Assembly (NCBI RefSeq): GCF_009905375.1
Contig: NC_133652.1
Location: forward strand, 117,851,471 to 117,915,470
Length of the DNA stretch: 64,000 bases
Direction: 5' to 3'
Source of the DNA: Apium graveolens
Lineage: Eukaryota > Streptophyta > Magnoliopsida > Apiales > Apiaceae
Under the pieces are notes generated by a model. It had not been told where the DNA came from, made no database searches, and saw only the letters and a list, made by a program, of their open reading frames with translations. The translations under genes were made by a program, and so were the position numbers. Positions 33,598-46,130 of the stretch are shown here, piece after piece. Positions within the stretch are counted from its first letter, which is position 1. Every line of letters starts with the position of its first letter.

Positions 33598-36031
33598 GGT
33601 GGAAAGGAAGAACATATCACTAATTGAAGCTGCAAGAACAATGCTTGAAGAGTCAAAACTCCCAACATATTTTTGGGCTAAGGCTGTTAACTGTGCATGT
33701 TACACTCAGAATATTTCTCTAATCAATCAGGCAAAAGGCATGACCCCCTATCAATTGTTCAAGAGAAGAAAACCAACCTTAAACTTTCTTCATGTCTTTG
33801 GTTGCAAATGCTACATTCTAAGGAATCAACCTGATCACAAAGGGAAGTTTGATGCAAAGGCTGATGAAGGGATATTTGTTGGTTATTTTGCTGGAAAATC
33901 ATATAGGGTCTACAATCTAAGAACCAACATTGTTATGGAATCTGTACATGTTGTGTTTGATGATAAAAAGATTGATGGACTAACAGATGAGGGACATCAT
34001 GAAGGACTCAAATTTGACAACATTGAGATATATTGTGATGATAGTGAAGATGAGAATGATGGAGAAGGCACCTCGAAAAGGATTCAAAATCTGCCTTTGG
34101 ATAATGCACAAAATGTTGCATCAGTTGAAAGTCATAATTCAGCATCCGTTGATAGAAGTAATGCAGCATCCGTTGAAAGACAAAGTGCATCATCCGTTAA
34201 AGTACATAATGAAGCATCCATTGATCATAGTCTATCAACGGATAATCAATTTACTTCATCAGTTGATAGAACTCCCAGTTCCTTTCAAAGGATCAGTAAC
34301 TCAGGGGGAGTTTCAACCAATCAACACTCTATCTCACATCATGACAATACTGAGGCAACCTCATCTAGAGCCAATCTACCACCTCAAAGGAAATGGACCA
34401 AGAATCATCCTTTTGAATTGATCATTGGTGATGCAAAATCTAAGGTGCAGACTAGAAGGGCTACTCAAGATGAATGTCTATACAATAGTTTTCTATCACA
34501 GGAGGAACCTAAGAGAGTGGAAGAAGCTCAATTGGATCCAGATTGGATTTTAGCAATGCAAGAGGAGCTAAACCAATTTGAGAGGAACAAGGTATGGAAG
34601 CTGGTACCCAAGCCAAAGAACAAGAGCTCTATTGACACAAAATGGGTATTCAGAAACAAGATGGATGAAAATGGCATTGTCATAAGGAATAAAGCTAGAT
34701 TGGTTGCCAAGGGCTATTCTCAACAAGAGGGAATAGATTTTGATGAGACATTTGCTCCAGTTGCAAGACTTGAAGCCATCAGAATCTTTCTAGCCTATGC
34801 ATCCCATGCCAATTTCAAAGTCTATCAAATGGATGTCAAGAGTGCATTTCTCAATGGAGAATTGGAGGAAGAAGTTTATGTAAGCCAACCTCCAGGATTT
34901 GAAGATCCAAACTTTCTAGACTATGTGTATTATCTGTTGAAAGCACTCTATGGACTAAAGCAAGCACCTAGAGCCTGGTATGAGACTTTGTCAAAATTTC
35001 TTCTAGATAATTACTTCACAAGAGGTACTGTTGACAAAACTCTTTTCTTTAGAAATGTTAATGGCTCTACAATACTTGTTCAAATCTATGTTAATGATAT
35101 TATATTTGGGTCTACAGATGATATGCTTTACAAAAAGTTTGCTAAGTTAATGCAAAGTAATTATGAAATGGGCCTGATGGGAGAGTTAACTTATTTTCTT
35201 GGTTTATAAGTTAAACAACTTAGTAGTGGAATTTTCATTAGTCAAACTAAATATATTTATGATCTTTTAAAGAAGTTCGACTTAATGGATTGTTCATCTG
35301 TAAAAACTCCCATGGCCACTGCCACCAAGCTTGAATTAAACAAGGCTGAAAAGTCTGTGGACATTACAAGTTATAGAGGCATGGTTGGCTCACTTCTATA
35401 TTTAACTGCTAGTAGGCCTGATATAATGTTTTCTACATGTCTCTGTGCTAGATTTCAAGCTGACCCTAAAGAATCTCACTTAGTGGCTATTAAAAGAATT
35501 TTCAGATATCTCAAAGGGACTCCAAATCTAGGAATTTGGTACCCTAGATAGTCTGGTTTTGATCTAATTGGCTACTCAGATGCAGATTATGCAGGTTGCA
35601 AAATAGACAGGAAAAATACAACTGGCACCTGTCATTTTCTAGGGAATAAGCTTGTGTCCCGGTTCAGCAAGAAGCAAAATTCTGTTTCTACATCAACAGC
35701 TAAAGCTGAATACATTGCTGCTGGTAGTTGCTGTGCACAGATACTGTGGATGAGGAATCAACTATTTGACTATGGGCTAAATGTTGACAAAATTCCAATA
35801 TTCTGTGACAACACAAGTGCCATTGCCATTACTGAAAATCCAGTACAGCACTCAAGAACCAAGCATATTGACATCAAGTACCACTTCATAAGGGAACATG
35901 TGATGAATGGTACAGTGGAACTCCATTTTGTTCCAAGTGAAAAGCATATTGAAGACATATTTACCAAGCCACTTGATGAATCAACATTCACAAGATTAGT
36001 AAGTGAGCTAGGTATGCTTAATTATTCATAA
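33598..36031 (+). pseudogene. E2 integrase C-terminus, reverse transcriptase and RNase H
   Basis: The frame is open from the E3 junction to 35209: integrase tail ([30 protein letters not shown]), an acidic linker, repeats of the ATCCGTTGA motif encoding [12 protein letters not shown] peptides (34135-34260), and RT ([52 protein letters not shown]). The active site reads YVND, not YVDD, so a catalytic Asp is lost. In-frame stops fall at 35207 and 35549. RNase H follows (GYSDADYAGC, STSTAKAEYIAAGS, DIKYHFIREHV) and ends ELGMLNYS at 36031. Confidence 0.92.
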
Positions 36032-36587
36032 ATTCATGTCCTTATTATAATCTGTTTTGAAGCCTGAAATGAATTTGTTGCAAGAACATAGTTGGCTTTA
36101 AGTAAAGTTTATTCTATCAATGGATATTCCCTATCCGTTGAAAGCCAAAATTGTTCCATCAACGGATGTTCATTATCCGCTGAAAGACAAATACATTTCT
36201 GGTAATTTTATCCTTCAACTAATAAAACTTTGTTAATCTTCAACGGACAATTGTTTACCTCATCTGTTGAAGTGTCACATCAGTTATTTTAAGTAAGTCA
36301 CAGCCGTTGATTCTTTTACTTAACCGTTGATACATATATATATACACAGTTGTATGTATTTGTATTAAAGGCAGTTTTTAGAATTCATACGGTTTTCTTA
36401 TTCTCAAACGGCTGTAGTTTACTTAAAAATAGTGTTTAATCATTTTCTTTGTGTTTTAATCTGAGAAAGTATAAAAGCTCTTTGAATTCTTATTTTCACT
36501 TTACGCTTTCTTGCAATTTTTCAAAAGCTTTTACTCTCTTTCTCTCCCAAAACTCTCAACTTTTCTCTGCAACCTCTACTCACTACA
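36032..36587 (+). other. E2 pol-ORF3 intergenic region with hairpin motifs
   Basis: Non-coding. It has four or five inverted pairs or single copies of the recurrent motif between 36117 and 36335 (for example ATCAATGGATATT followed by CTATCCGTTGA, and TCAACGGATGTTC followed by TTATCCGCTGA). A TATA box lies at 36470-36477, followed by a pyrimidine-rich leader (about 36500-36587) running to the ORF3 ATG. Confidence 0.7.
36470..36477 (+). promoter_or_regulatory. Internal TATA box upstream of E2 ORF3
   Basis: TATAAAAG in GAAAGTATAAAAGCTC, 118 bp before the ORF3 ATG. The downstream leader is C/T-rich, as in plant 5' UTRs. E1 keeps a matching box at 4871-4878 (minus). Confidence 0.55.
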
Positions 36588-39500
36588 ATGGCACCAGTAG
36601 TAAAGATAATGTCCCAGTCTGGATTTGTCTATGAGAAAAACAATTTCGTAGCTTTGGTGGAAAAGAATGAAGCCCACTCAGATTATCACAAGATGATGGA
36701 CTTCATCAAAAACTGTAAACTAAGCTATGCAATGCTGGAAGTCCCAACTATTTACTGTGAGGTAATTTAGGAGATTTGGACAACTGCAGAGTTCAACCCC
36801 ACAGATATGACCATCACTTTCTCTCTCAAAGGTAAAGATTACTGTATTAATTGTGATGATATTCAGTCCTGTTTCAAACTACTTGAGAACAATGCCATGA
36901 CACCATACACTGATAATGATGTATCTAGCATGTTAGATTCCATAGGCTATTCTTTTGATTCTGCTAGTTTAGGGAGTATTAAAAGAAAAGGCCTTAGGAA
37001 AGAATGGAGTTTTCTTGGTGATGCCTTTATCAAGGTTTTCTCTGGGAAAATTAGTAATTTTGATGCAATAACTTCATCTCTTGTTAATATGCTCTATATG
37101 CTAGTTTCTGATAGGTATTTTAATTTTAGCGACTATGTTATGCTAGAATTGGGTACCAGGTTAGGTAACAAAGCTAATAGACCACATAACATCTACTATG
37201 CTAGATTCTTTATGTTATTGGCTAACCATATTGCTGAAGGTTTGGTCATAACCAATGAGAGTAATAAACTCAAGTGTTGGGCACAAGAGAAAAGGGTCCT
37301 TGCAGACCTTTTGAGAATTAACCTCAACAATCAGGTGCCATTGGTATATTTACCAATAATGAATGCACCTCAGGTAAGTGAGGTAAATACTTCTTCAACT
37401 CCCACTACTTCCAACCCCATTATTTCTTTGCCTTCAAGTGTGGCCATGGAATCTGTGTCTTTGTCCCAACAGATTCCTACCAAGGCCACCAAACCTAAAG
37501 TTTCAAAACCAAAGTCAAAGAAAGCCACCTCTGTTGTTTCTCAAAAGACAACAGTTGTAATAACTACCATAAACCCTGAGGGGAGTGAACAGGGTGTGAG
37601 TGGTGAGGGGAGGGGTGAACATCAAGAAACCCCCCAGGATAAGGAAGGAGAGGTGAGTGATACCCCAGCTGGCCAAGCCACAATTTCTCAAAAGACTGTG
37701 GTGGTTGAAAAGGATTCAAACTCATCCCTAGTTGCATCCTCCCAAAAGGGTGCAGCTATTGAAAATAGTCCCCAACCAGGGACACAGAACAAAAGAGGGA
37801 GGGACACTGAAACCACACACTCACCTGTAAAAGCCTTTACAAGAAGAAAGAGGGTCAAAACCTTAGTTTCCACACAGGGTCCCTGCACAGATACACTCAC
37901 CTGTATCTATGCTTTCTCAAATTCAACTTGATGTGACTCCAACAAATATGGAGTCACAACCCCATTCTCTCAAAATTGACACACATCAATCACCAAATTC
38001 TCCATCACCATCTCTGGATGTGGACATGATATTCACATCAATTCCTGATTCTCCCTCTTTACAACCCAGGGAGGAGCCCTACTCAAATACTGTGATCATC
38101 ATCTTTTAGATGATTTGTTGGATCATCAGCCAATTCTTTCAGACTTAGTTAAAGAATCTGTCACCTAAATTAAAATCAATCCACACAAATTCAACAATTA
38201 TGTCACTTTCAATTTCTACTTCTTTTCCTTCTTCAACGGATATTCCTCATCCGTTTACAAGTGGTTGTTCTTCGACGGATAAGCTTAACAGCAGTTATCC
38301 GTTGATACCATCAGTTCCTACTTCAACGGATACTCCCTATCCGTTGATAGTCTCTACACAAATAACTAACTCAATTCCAAGTGTAGAAGACATGGTTACT
38401 GTACAATCACTTCTAGGATTGAGGGAAGGGAGTGAAAATTTGAGTGAGAGGCTGGGTTGCTCCCAGGAAAAAGGAGAGGTTGAGAGTCTAAATATGCATG
38501 CTATTTCTTCCAACATGGCAAAAGAAAGTGAGAGGAGTGCCACCTTAGTAGGTGAAGGTGAGGGTGTGAGGAGTGTGAGCCAGGGGGAGCCCCTGATGCA
38601 AGAAAAGAGAGAAATTGAGAGAAAAGCAGGTACAGAAGGTATAAGGGTGGATCCAGCTATTGCTAATGAGTCAATGATTGTGGATGATGCTGAAAAGGAA
38701 AGACAATTTCAGCAACATTACAAAGCTGTAATTGATACCATTTCCTTGGATGCTGACACTTTTACTCATCCTGTGTCAGCCTAACAATTGTTGGCTACTC
38801 AGGGCAATGAGGAGGTAGAAAAGACTTTAAACCTAGTACATACTTCAGAATCTCTATAAAGAGATAAAGTTGTTGTCAACTTGATGCCTTCTACAGCTGG
38901 TGAGCCATCTGAAGAATTTGGAGCAAATTCTAATGATGATGACTCTGTTTCATTTGATGGAAGCATGAACTTAGGAGGAGATGAAGGCCTAAGTTCCATT
39001 CCAGATTTACCTGAATGGGCATTGACAAAGGAGTCAACACCAGGATAATTCAATGTATCCTTAGTCAAATAAATTATGTCTATCCAAAAAGCCATTCAGA
39101 ACACCTCCAATGCTGGTACCAAGGCTCTTCTTCAAGCCCACCTAGATTATCTACATCTCATGAAGCTACAACAATTAAGACAGAATCTGAGTGTGGATAA
39201 ACTCAAGAAGGATATAGCTGACTTGAAGTCCTACAACTCTGAGAAGCTGGATTCAGTCATGCCCTATGGTACCATGCATGACTTGTTACTGAGACTGAGA
39301 AGAGAATCAGATACTGAAAAGAGGCTGGCCAAGTTGGAGGACAGAGTTCAAGTCATTGAAAACTCTGTGGTCACCATTCTTCAAAATCAACAGTCTCAAA
39401 CAAGTCTTCTAATGCAACTGGCTAAAGTACAAGGCTTGACTCCTCTCCTTGATGATAACAAAAAGGGGGAGAATAATGTGGAAGGGGGAGGGGAGCCATC

Positions 39501-41127
39501 TACAAACATTCAAATATCCAAAGTGCTAGTTCCTGTCATCACTACTTCTCCAACACTTCAAATCAAAGGAAAGCCTGATGGAATTGATCTAATCCAGCTA
39601 GCAGCAGCTGAGATGAAGGTGAAGGAGTAAAGGAGAAAAATTGATGAAAGGATGCAATAGATGTTTGGCTCTACAACTTCAAAATCATTATCTGTGAACC
39701 ATAGCACAAAGATTGAGCCAATCATTATGGAGCACAAGCCAGTAAGGAGGAATAAGGTTGGAGAAACTTCCTTCAGGAATTTGAAACCCATGGTACTCAA
39801 GCCATCCGCTAGATTCAACAGGGACTCTACAAAGAACCCTCTAAACTTTAGTCAATCAAAAGAAGTAGATTTTCCTCTTCCAAAACCTGATGAATACAAA
39901 GTTTTGGGTGGTAGCATCATAAAGCACAAAGAGACCAATGATGTAGTGGAAAGAATGAATATGGCTATCATTTTTAGAGAGGGAAAGAGTATCTGTGTGA
40001 TGCAAGAACATCCCAAATTCTCAAAAGCCAAGAGGGAAGAAACCATGAGGTTAAAGGAAGAAGCTAAAAAGCTGAAGGCTGACAAAAGAGCACAAGCAAA
40101 GCTTGAAAAACAGCTAAAGTCAAGTCAGAATGAAGAAAAGAAGAAGATTGAAGATAAGAGTAAAGAAGACAAGATTAAAAGTAAAAATATGGATATGGAG
40201 AATGTGGTTGGTGAGAGTGTGGAGGAAAGAAAGGAATGGCAGAAAGGGAACAGAAAGAAGGCCAATGCAAAAAGGAAGAGTGAAGATGACACTGTGGAGG
40301 CCCAATCAAAATCTAAACCACTACCTTCCATTCCTGAGCCTTTTGTTGTTGATCCTAATATAAATGTCCATGGTGAACCAATCATCCCTAAAGAGGAACC
40401 TATTGATTGGGACACCATCAACTTGCCTACCTACCTGACTACCTCTCCACCACCAAAGAAACTGAAAAGAAAATCCAAATCTACACCTCCCCTAACCTCA
40501 AGTAAATTCACTCAGAAATATAAACCTAAGCCCAAGCCACAAGCCTCAAAGGATGATTATGTTCACATTTGTGACATAAAAGAGTTTATAGATATTGAAC
40601 TCTATCTGGATGAGCTGAAGGAAGTAAGGGGAATAAGTGCATACAAACAGCTCCCAGAAAGGCTAGTGTTTAAATATAAAGGAAGTGAGGAAAGGACTTG
40701 GCCTCTTCAAAGAATTCTGAATGAAGGTTATTCTACCTTGGTTAGAGTCTACTCAGCTATCAAAAGGGATTCTGGCTTTACCAGGACTGCCAAAACTGAA
40801 ATTCTCAACAAGATTGTCAGCATAAGGAAAACTTGATGGGAGTCTAATTCCTTGCCTAGAACATTACTCATCCCTGAGCATGGAATTGCAGTTCATAAAT
40901 CACCTCATTGGCTGATGGAGTTCAGAGACAATAAAGGAGTCAGAAGATTTTTCAGACTTGAAGACCAGCTTAAAATTGCCAGTAATGAAACTCTCAAGGA
41001 CATGCAATCTAAGTTGGATATCAGTGAAGAAGATGAAGCTGAATTCTATAGAAAACTCCAACTCCAAGTAGAGAAAAATGACAGGAGGCTAGGGAAGAAA
41101 ACAAGGGATCAAAGGAAAAGAAAATAA
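36588..41127 (+). pseudogene. E2 third ORF (ORF3), about 1,500 codons, lightly broken
   Basis: ATG at 36588 in good context (ACAATGGCA). Frame 1 section, 36588-37931, has one in-frame TAG at 36768. One frame change near 37910 follows, and then nearly everything to 41127 stays in a single frame, with stops near 38107, 38782, 39055, 39628, 39658 and 40834 plus a local shift at about 38100-38180. Regions: (1) N-terminal domain of about 260 residues with PTIYCEVI, GYSFDS, LRKEWSFLGDAF, YFNFSDY and YYARFFMLLANHI; (2) Ser/Thr/Pro linker containing the motif (38230-38350); (3) coiled-coil-like block (39076-39450); (4) Lys/Glu-rich basic block (40020-40310); (5) C-terminal domain with LPERLVFKYKG and TWPLQRIL. 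Region 1 resembles a repeat-derived protein family I recall from Asteraceae annotations. No membrane segment is seen and the role is unknown. Confidence 0.8.
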
Positions 41128-41309
41128 TTTGCTCAGCCTAAAGGAGCATCCTTGAAAATAATGTAATTCTTCAATTCTATCTCAGTACATACACTTTTAC
41201 AACACTTTTGAATTTCTACTTGATTTCAGTTCATATATTTGTTAATTATTTTGTTATCATCAAGTTTAACCCAAATTTATGCCTACAATTCTAGTAGACA
41301 TAAATAGGG
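41128..41309 (+). other. E2 region between ORF3 and 3' LTR; damaged polypurine tract
   Basis: About 180 bp without coding signal. It ends AAATAGGG at 41302-41309 and then passes directly into TTTGATGATAAG of the LTR. E4 has AAATAGGGGGAGAT before its LTR, so the E2 tract looks cut by a deletion that also removed the LTR start. Confidence 0.6.
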
Positions 41310-42363
41310 TTTGATGATAAGTTAAACAAAATACTTAAGTAAAAATCTAGTGTTTGTAGCCTCAACGGATAAGACCACTCTGGCTATCCGTTGATGGAGT
41401 AGATTTACTTAGAAATAAGTTTAGTATTGTAGCACATTTCAGTTTCTGTATTTAAGCTATAATTCTTAGATGTTGTGGGAAATTATAAGTCATGTTGACT
41501 ACTAGTGGATATGCAAATAGGAGGGCTAATTGTAAATATTTCATGCCTTGTAATTTTGTATAAATGAAGTAGTATCAACTGATAGATTAAAAGCCTTCAG
41601 CGGATGAGAAACAAAGCTTCAACAGATGTCTCTAAAGCTTCAACGGATAACATCCATTAACGGATGAGTGCATCAACGGATAAAGCTTCAACTGCTAATG
41701 CATCAACGGATAAAGCCATCAACGGATGAAAGCTTCAACGGATGCTAAGTTCAATAGCAGTTGACAGTGACAATTCATAAGCTGACAGAGGCACTTGGGT
41801 TGACAGAGACAATTGGAATATGGTAGCCTCTTGGAGGAATCAAGAAAATGCAGCATTTCCATTCTGGTGCAAACAAGGAAGTATTCAAAGATTCACAGTT
41901 TATCCTAGATTGCATTGGATAGAGAAATGAAGAAGAAACATGTGAAGAACCTTTTTAATTGTATTTGTACTTTTGTCTTCAGTTGTAAAATTTGGTGATA
42001 TATAAACCAAGTTGCAGCTAGTAACTAAAATGTGAATTTTCCAGAGCTGTTTAGAAAAACATAGAGAGAAAATCATCTAGTTTGTACTAGGACGCAGCTG
42101 TGATCAATCCTTTTGAATCACAGATTTTCTGAAATACACATCTCTGTTGGAACAAAAAATCCACCAGAAAAGTTTTTAAAGCCTTTGTGTTCTTTACATT
42201 TGTGTCTTGAATATATATTTGTCTGCACCTGCTCAAAGCAATTCGCACACAATTGTTCATCAAAACACTTAGCCTTTGAAACTGCTCAAAACTTGAAAAA
42301 GTTTCGAGATTTACATTCAACCCCCCTTCTGTAAATCTCATTATTAGTTCCATGAGAATAACA
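41310..42363 (+). repeat. E2 3' LTR, lacking its first 21 bp
   Basis: Aligns end to end with 15723-16776 (both 1,054 bp) and closes with AATAACA, followed by TSD GTTCT. The hairpin stems are at 41362-41371 and 41385-41394, and the CAACGGAT array lies at about 41596-41745. The terminal TGTTAAGAG... segment is missing. Confidence 0.9.
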
Positions 42364-43247
42364 GTTCTTACTGCTGAAAACTCATGCATAATCCCATTCT
42401 CTTCATAAAATGATCTCATCACAGAATTCTTGAACTCAGTTCCATTATCACTCCTGATTCTTCTTACTTTAAAGTCCAATGATTGTTGACTTACCTTATG
42501 TGATTTATGATGATTTCACTAGCTTCATCTTTAGACTTTAGAAAATGTGTCCAAGAGAACTTTGAGAAATCATCCACAATTACTAGGAGAAATCTCTTTC
42601 TTGAGATGGACAACACATTGACTGGTCCAAACAAATCCATGTGCAACAATTGTAAAGTTTCTTCAATTGTTGAATCAAGCTTTTTTCTGAATGATGCTTT
42701 GATCTGCTTTCCTTTCTGACAGGTATCACACAATCCATCCTTAGTAAACTCCACTTGAGGAATACCTCTAACCAGCTCTTTCTTGACAAGCTCACTTGAA
42801 GTTTAGATGGGACAGCTTCTTGTGCCATAGCCAACTTTCATCTTGACTTGCTTTACTGAGAAGATGAGTGACTGATTCTGTATTAGATGAGTTAAAATCA
42901 GCTAAGTACACATTTCCTTTTCTCACTCCAGTGAGAACCACTTTGTTGCTCTTTTTATTTATCACAACACAGGCTTCTAAATTGAAAGTAACTGAGTTGC
43001 CCTTATCGCAAAGCTGACTGATACTCAACAAATTATGCTTGAGACCATCCACTAGGGCAACTTCTTCAATAATGACATTATCTTTTGAAATCAAGCCATA
43101 TCCCACAGTATAACCCTTGCTGTCATCTCCAAAAGTGATACTTGGGTCAGCTCTTTCCTTGAACTCAGTGAGCAGGGTAGAATCTCCGGTCATGTGCCTT
43201 GAGCAACCACTGTCTAAATACCAAAAATTCTTTATGTTTCCCTGCAC
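42364..43247 (-). pseudogene. E1 protease and integrase N-terminal half
   Basis: Minus strand: WYLDSGCSRHMTGDSTLL (protease active site DSG), GVRKGNVYLADFN and WLWHKKLSHLNF (zinc-finger His residues). A stop at 42792 is followed by CDTCQKGKQ (zinc-finger Cys), HMDLFGPV, VIVDDFSKFSW, another stop at 42491 and IRSDNGTEFKN. It ends at the E2 insertion in EFSA...RT and continues at 15701. Confidence 0.9.
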
Positions 43248-43278
43248 ACATCAAAATCAAATCAAGTTGATTTTGGTA

Positions 43279-45660
43279 TCAAGTTTCCTTGGGTCCTGCC
43301 TTGTTAGCTTTCTTCTTTGGTTTCTTAGGTTTGATCTCATTTGACTTGGGAATTTCTGAATCATCCTTAGTCATTTGAGTTGGACCTTTGAAACTAGTCA
43401 TTATAACATAATTATCATGCACATTTTGATTAATAGGAAAAGGCATGTTATTTGCAAACATGTTATTCCAGCAAGGCATGCTAAATGGCATTTGAGGCAT
43501 ACTAAATGCAGCATAATAAGGATTATGTGCAAATGGCATATTAGAAAATTGTGCAATCATATTCTGAGCAGACAGAGCATTCATAGGCATTGTAGGCATG
43601 ACAGTCATATTGGGAAAAGAAGAGGGTGCAGATATGGAAGTAGGCATAGCAAGTTTACAATTAACAGATAAGTGATTAACACTACCACACTTAACACATA
43701 TTTTTCTTGGTGCATATTTATCAGGTGTGTAGTTGTTATATTTGTTAATTCCTACTTTCCCATTTCTATTATTTTTCTTTTTAGCTTCTGGTTTAACCTC
43801 AATCTTTTCCAATTTGTCATTCAATTGCTTGATAGACAGATGACCAACATTAACTTTCTTTTCCTTCCTGACTTGACATGATTCTCCTGGAATAAAGTTC
43901 TTAAAAACTGATCCACATTTCTCATTCAACTTAGCTAGCTTAGTTTTACTAACTGGTTTACTCACAGCCGACGGATGTGGCTCTTTGTCACTTGACGGAT
44001 AATCCTTTTGATTATCCGATGGATGATTTTCATCATCCATCGAGTTCACATCTGTAAACAATCCTTTAACCCAATTGGACTCAAGTTTCTCTTTACTCTT
44101 CTTCCAGGCTGCATCACAAAAGGACTCAATACCTTGAACTTTAGTGATTTGAGCATGGACATCTCTAGATAATTTCCATGCCTTAATCACTTCTTGTTCT
44201 CGTTCAAGCTGCTTCTTTAAAATCTCTTTTTTCTTCAAGGACTCAGTTAATTCATCCTTAGCAATCTTACACTCATTTCTCAATTTCTCAAATTTAATAA
44301 ACTGAGACTCTAGCACATTATTCCTCTCACTTAAAAACAAATTGTCTTCTTTAATTTTAGTATTTTCCTTAGTGAGGGACTTAAGTGTAACACGCAGGTG
44401 ATATAATTCTGTGGACATGTCATTTATTGCATCATTACACTCAGCTTTAGATAAATATGCTAGGTTAGTGGTGATTACCTGATTGCTTGAAGAACTTATT
44501 TCTGTTTCATCAGATTTGGCCATTAGAGCTAGATTGACATGGCTTGTTTCTTCATCTTCATCCAATCCATATGCAGCCCAATCATTCTCCTGTGTGATAA
44601 AAGCCCTTTCCTTTTGCTTGAGCAACTCAAAGTATTTCTGTTTATAATCAACAGGCTCAAACTTCTTTTTGCTGGAATCAGACTTTCTACATTCACTGGC
44701 AAAATGACCCGACAAGCCACATCTGAAACACTTGAATTTTGACTTATCAACCATGTTTCTGTTTGGCTTAGCTGCTCCAAAATTCTTCTTGAATTTGAGC
44801 TTGGCAAATCTTCTAGATAAGAATGCTAGATATTCATCAATATCATCCATGTCATCTTGGCTCAATTGATCTTCATTTTCATCTACCAGTCCTTTACCCT
44901 TGCTTTCACAGACCTTTGATGTAGACTCAACAGCTTCTACCTTCATCTTTTTCTCCTTCTCTAACTCAGCAACCAGTGCTATGGACCTTCCTTTCTTCCT
45001 TCCTTTCTCCATCCTCTCATCTTGCTCTATTTCAAGCTCATAGGTTTTCAGGATGCCATATAGTCTTTCCAAGGTGAACTCCTTGTAATCCTGTGAATTT
45101 CTCAATGAGACTGTCATTGGCTTCCACTCTTTTGGAAGAGATTTAAGGAACTTGAGGTTAGAGTATTTTGTTTAATAGACTCTTCCATGCAACTTCAGAG
45201 CATTTAGTAGTTTTTGAAATCTACTAAAAATATCAGTGAGAGACTCACTTTCTTCACAGTGGAAATGCTCATATTGTTGAATCAGTAGCTGCATCTTGTT
45301 ATCCCTTACTTGCTCAGTACCATCACAAATAATCTGGATTGTATCCCAAACCTCTTTGGTTATTTTACAGTTAATGATGTTATCAAACATATCACCATCA
45401 ACTCCATTGAACAATATATTCATGGCCTTATTGTCTTTCATGACTTGTTCAATGTCAGGATCTGACCATTCATGCCTAGGTTTTGGAACCGATGGTTCAT
45501 TGCCAGTTGCAGCTCTCATTGGTACATGAGGTCCTCTCTCTATGCAGTCCACATAGGCCTCATCTTGAGAAAGAAGATGTAGATGCATCTTCACCTTCCA
45601 GTGGTAATAATTATCTTTGTCCAGAAATGGGATTTTTACTCCAATATCCTTTTTGTTCAA
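43279..45660 (-). pseudogene. gag: E1 gag with one nonsense codon and a C-terminal frameshift
   Basis: Begins MNKKDIGVKIPFLDKDNYY at 45660. A single in-frame TAA at 45172-45174 (codon 163) interrupts an otherwise open frame to 43279. Gag domain motifs match E2 (MNILFNGVDGDMFDN, KMQLLIQQYEHF, KEWKPMTVSLRNSQDY). There are two CCHC knuckles: CFRCGLSGHFASEC near 44730-44690, and CVKCGSVNHLSVNC near 43706-43665. Between them is a heptad-rich region, and the spacer at about 43960-44050 holds the E1-type motif. The C-terminal end is Met/Pro/Asn-rich. The frame closes a few codons early compared with E2 because of a base loss before KAGPKET. Confidence 0.9.
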
Positions 45661-45706
45661 CTTGTTGTTTGTTGTGATATTTATACTCTTTATTCTTCAA
45701 GAGTTT

Positions 45707-45718
45707 GCTCTGATACCA
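45707..45718 (-). other. Primer binding site of E1
   Basis: TGGTATCAGAGC on the minus strand, two bases inside the right LTR. It fixes E1 as minus-oriented with its 5' LTR on the right. Confidence 0.95.
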
Positions 45719-45930
45719 ATTATTATTCCCTAACAATACAACAAGAATTACAGAAGGGGGGTTGAACGTAATTCTTGCTACTTTTTGAAATTTAAAGAAT
45801 GTTCTAACTTGATAAATATGACAGTGTTTGATTAGCAATTGTGCAGAATAAAAGAATGATAGAGATCAAAACATTAAGTAATAAAAACACAGGATTTTAA
45901 AACTTTCTGGTGGATTTAAAAGTTTCCACC

Positions 45931-45931
<1 letters not shown>

Positions 45932-45970
<39 letters not shown>
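45932..45970. repeat. (AT)n microsatellite in the E1 5' LTR
   Basis: An uninterrupted AT dinucleotide run of about 19 units, inside the transcribed part of the LTR downstream of the TATA box. Confidence 0.95.
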
Positions 45971-45972
<2 letters not shown>

Positions 45973-46122
45973 AATTGAGAACTCTGTGAAGCTTTGAATA
46001 GCTCACAGCTGCTTACAAGTTTAACAACTAAAATTCAGAGAAATGCTTATAGTATATAGCTTGATATGTTTTTCTGAAAATAAGCTAGCTTAGTTTTTTT
46101 TTGTTATACTTGCTACACTTGG

Positions 46123-46130
46123 TTTATATA
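46123..46130 (-). promoter_or_regulatory. TATA box of the E1 5' LTR
   Basis: TATATAAA on the minus strand in GGTGATATATAAACCAAG, identical in context to the E2 LTR box at 16412. Confidence 0.75.

Larger units (their letters stand above)
15702..42363 (+). mobile_element. E2: SIRE/Maximus-like Ty1/Copia retrotransposon interrupted by a Gypsy element
   Basis: 5' LTR, PBS, gag, protease/integrase, [E3 inserted], integrase/RT/RNase H, promoter-like spacer, ORF3 and 3' LTR, with a 5-bp TSD. Without E3 the element is about 13.2 kb. It is the same family type as E1 but another subfamily, with different LTR motifs and clear protein divergence. LTRs differ by a few dozen bases (about 97% by eye). Gag, pol and ORF3 carry scattered stops and frameshifts, and the RT active site reads YVND, so it cannot move by itself. 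Confidence 0.9.

Noticed and set aside
36588..41127. Calling ORF3 a retroviral-type envelope gene
   Set aside because: SIRE elements often have an env-like third ORF, but no signal peptide, membrane helix or fusion-peptide-like stretch is visible here. Coiled-coil and basic regions alone are not enough.
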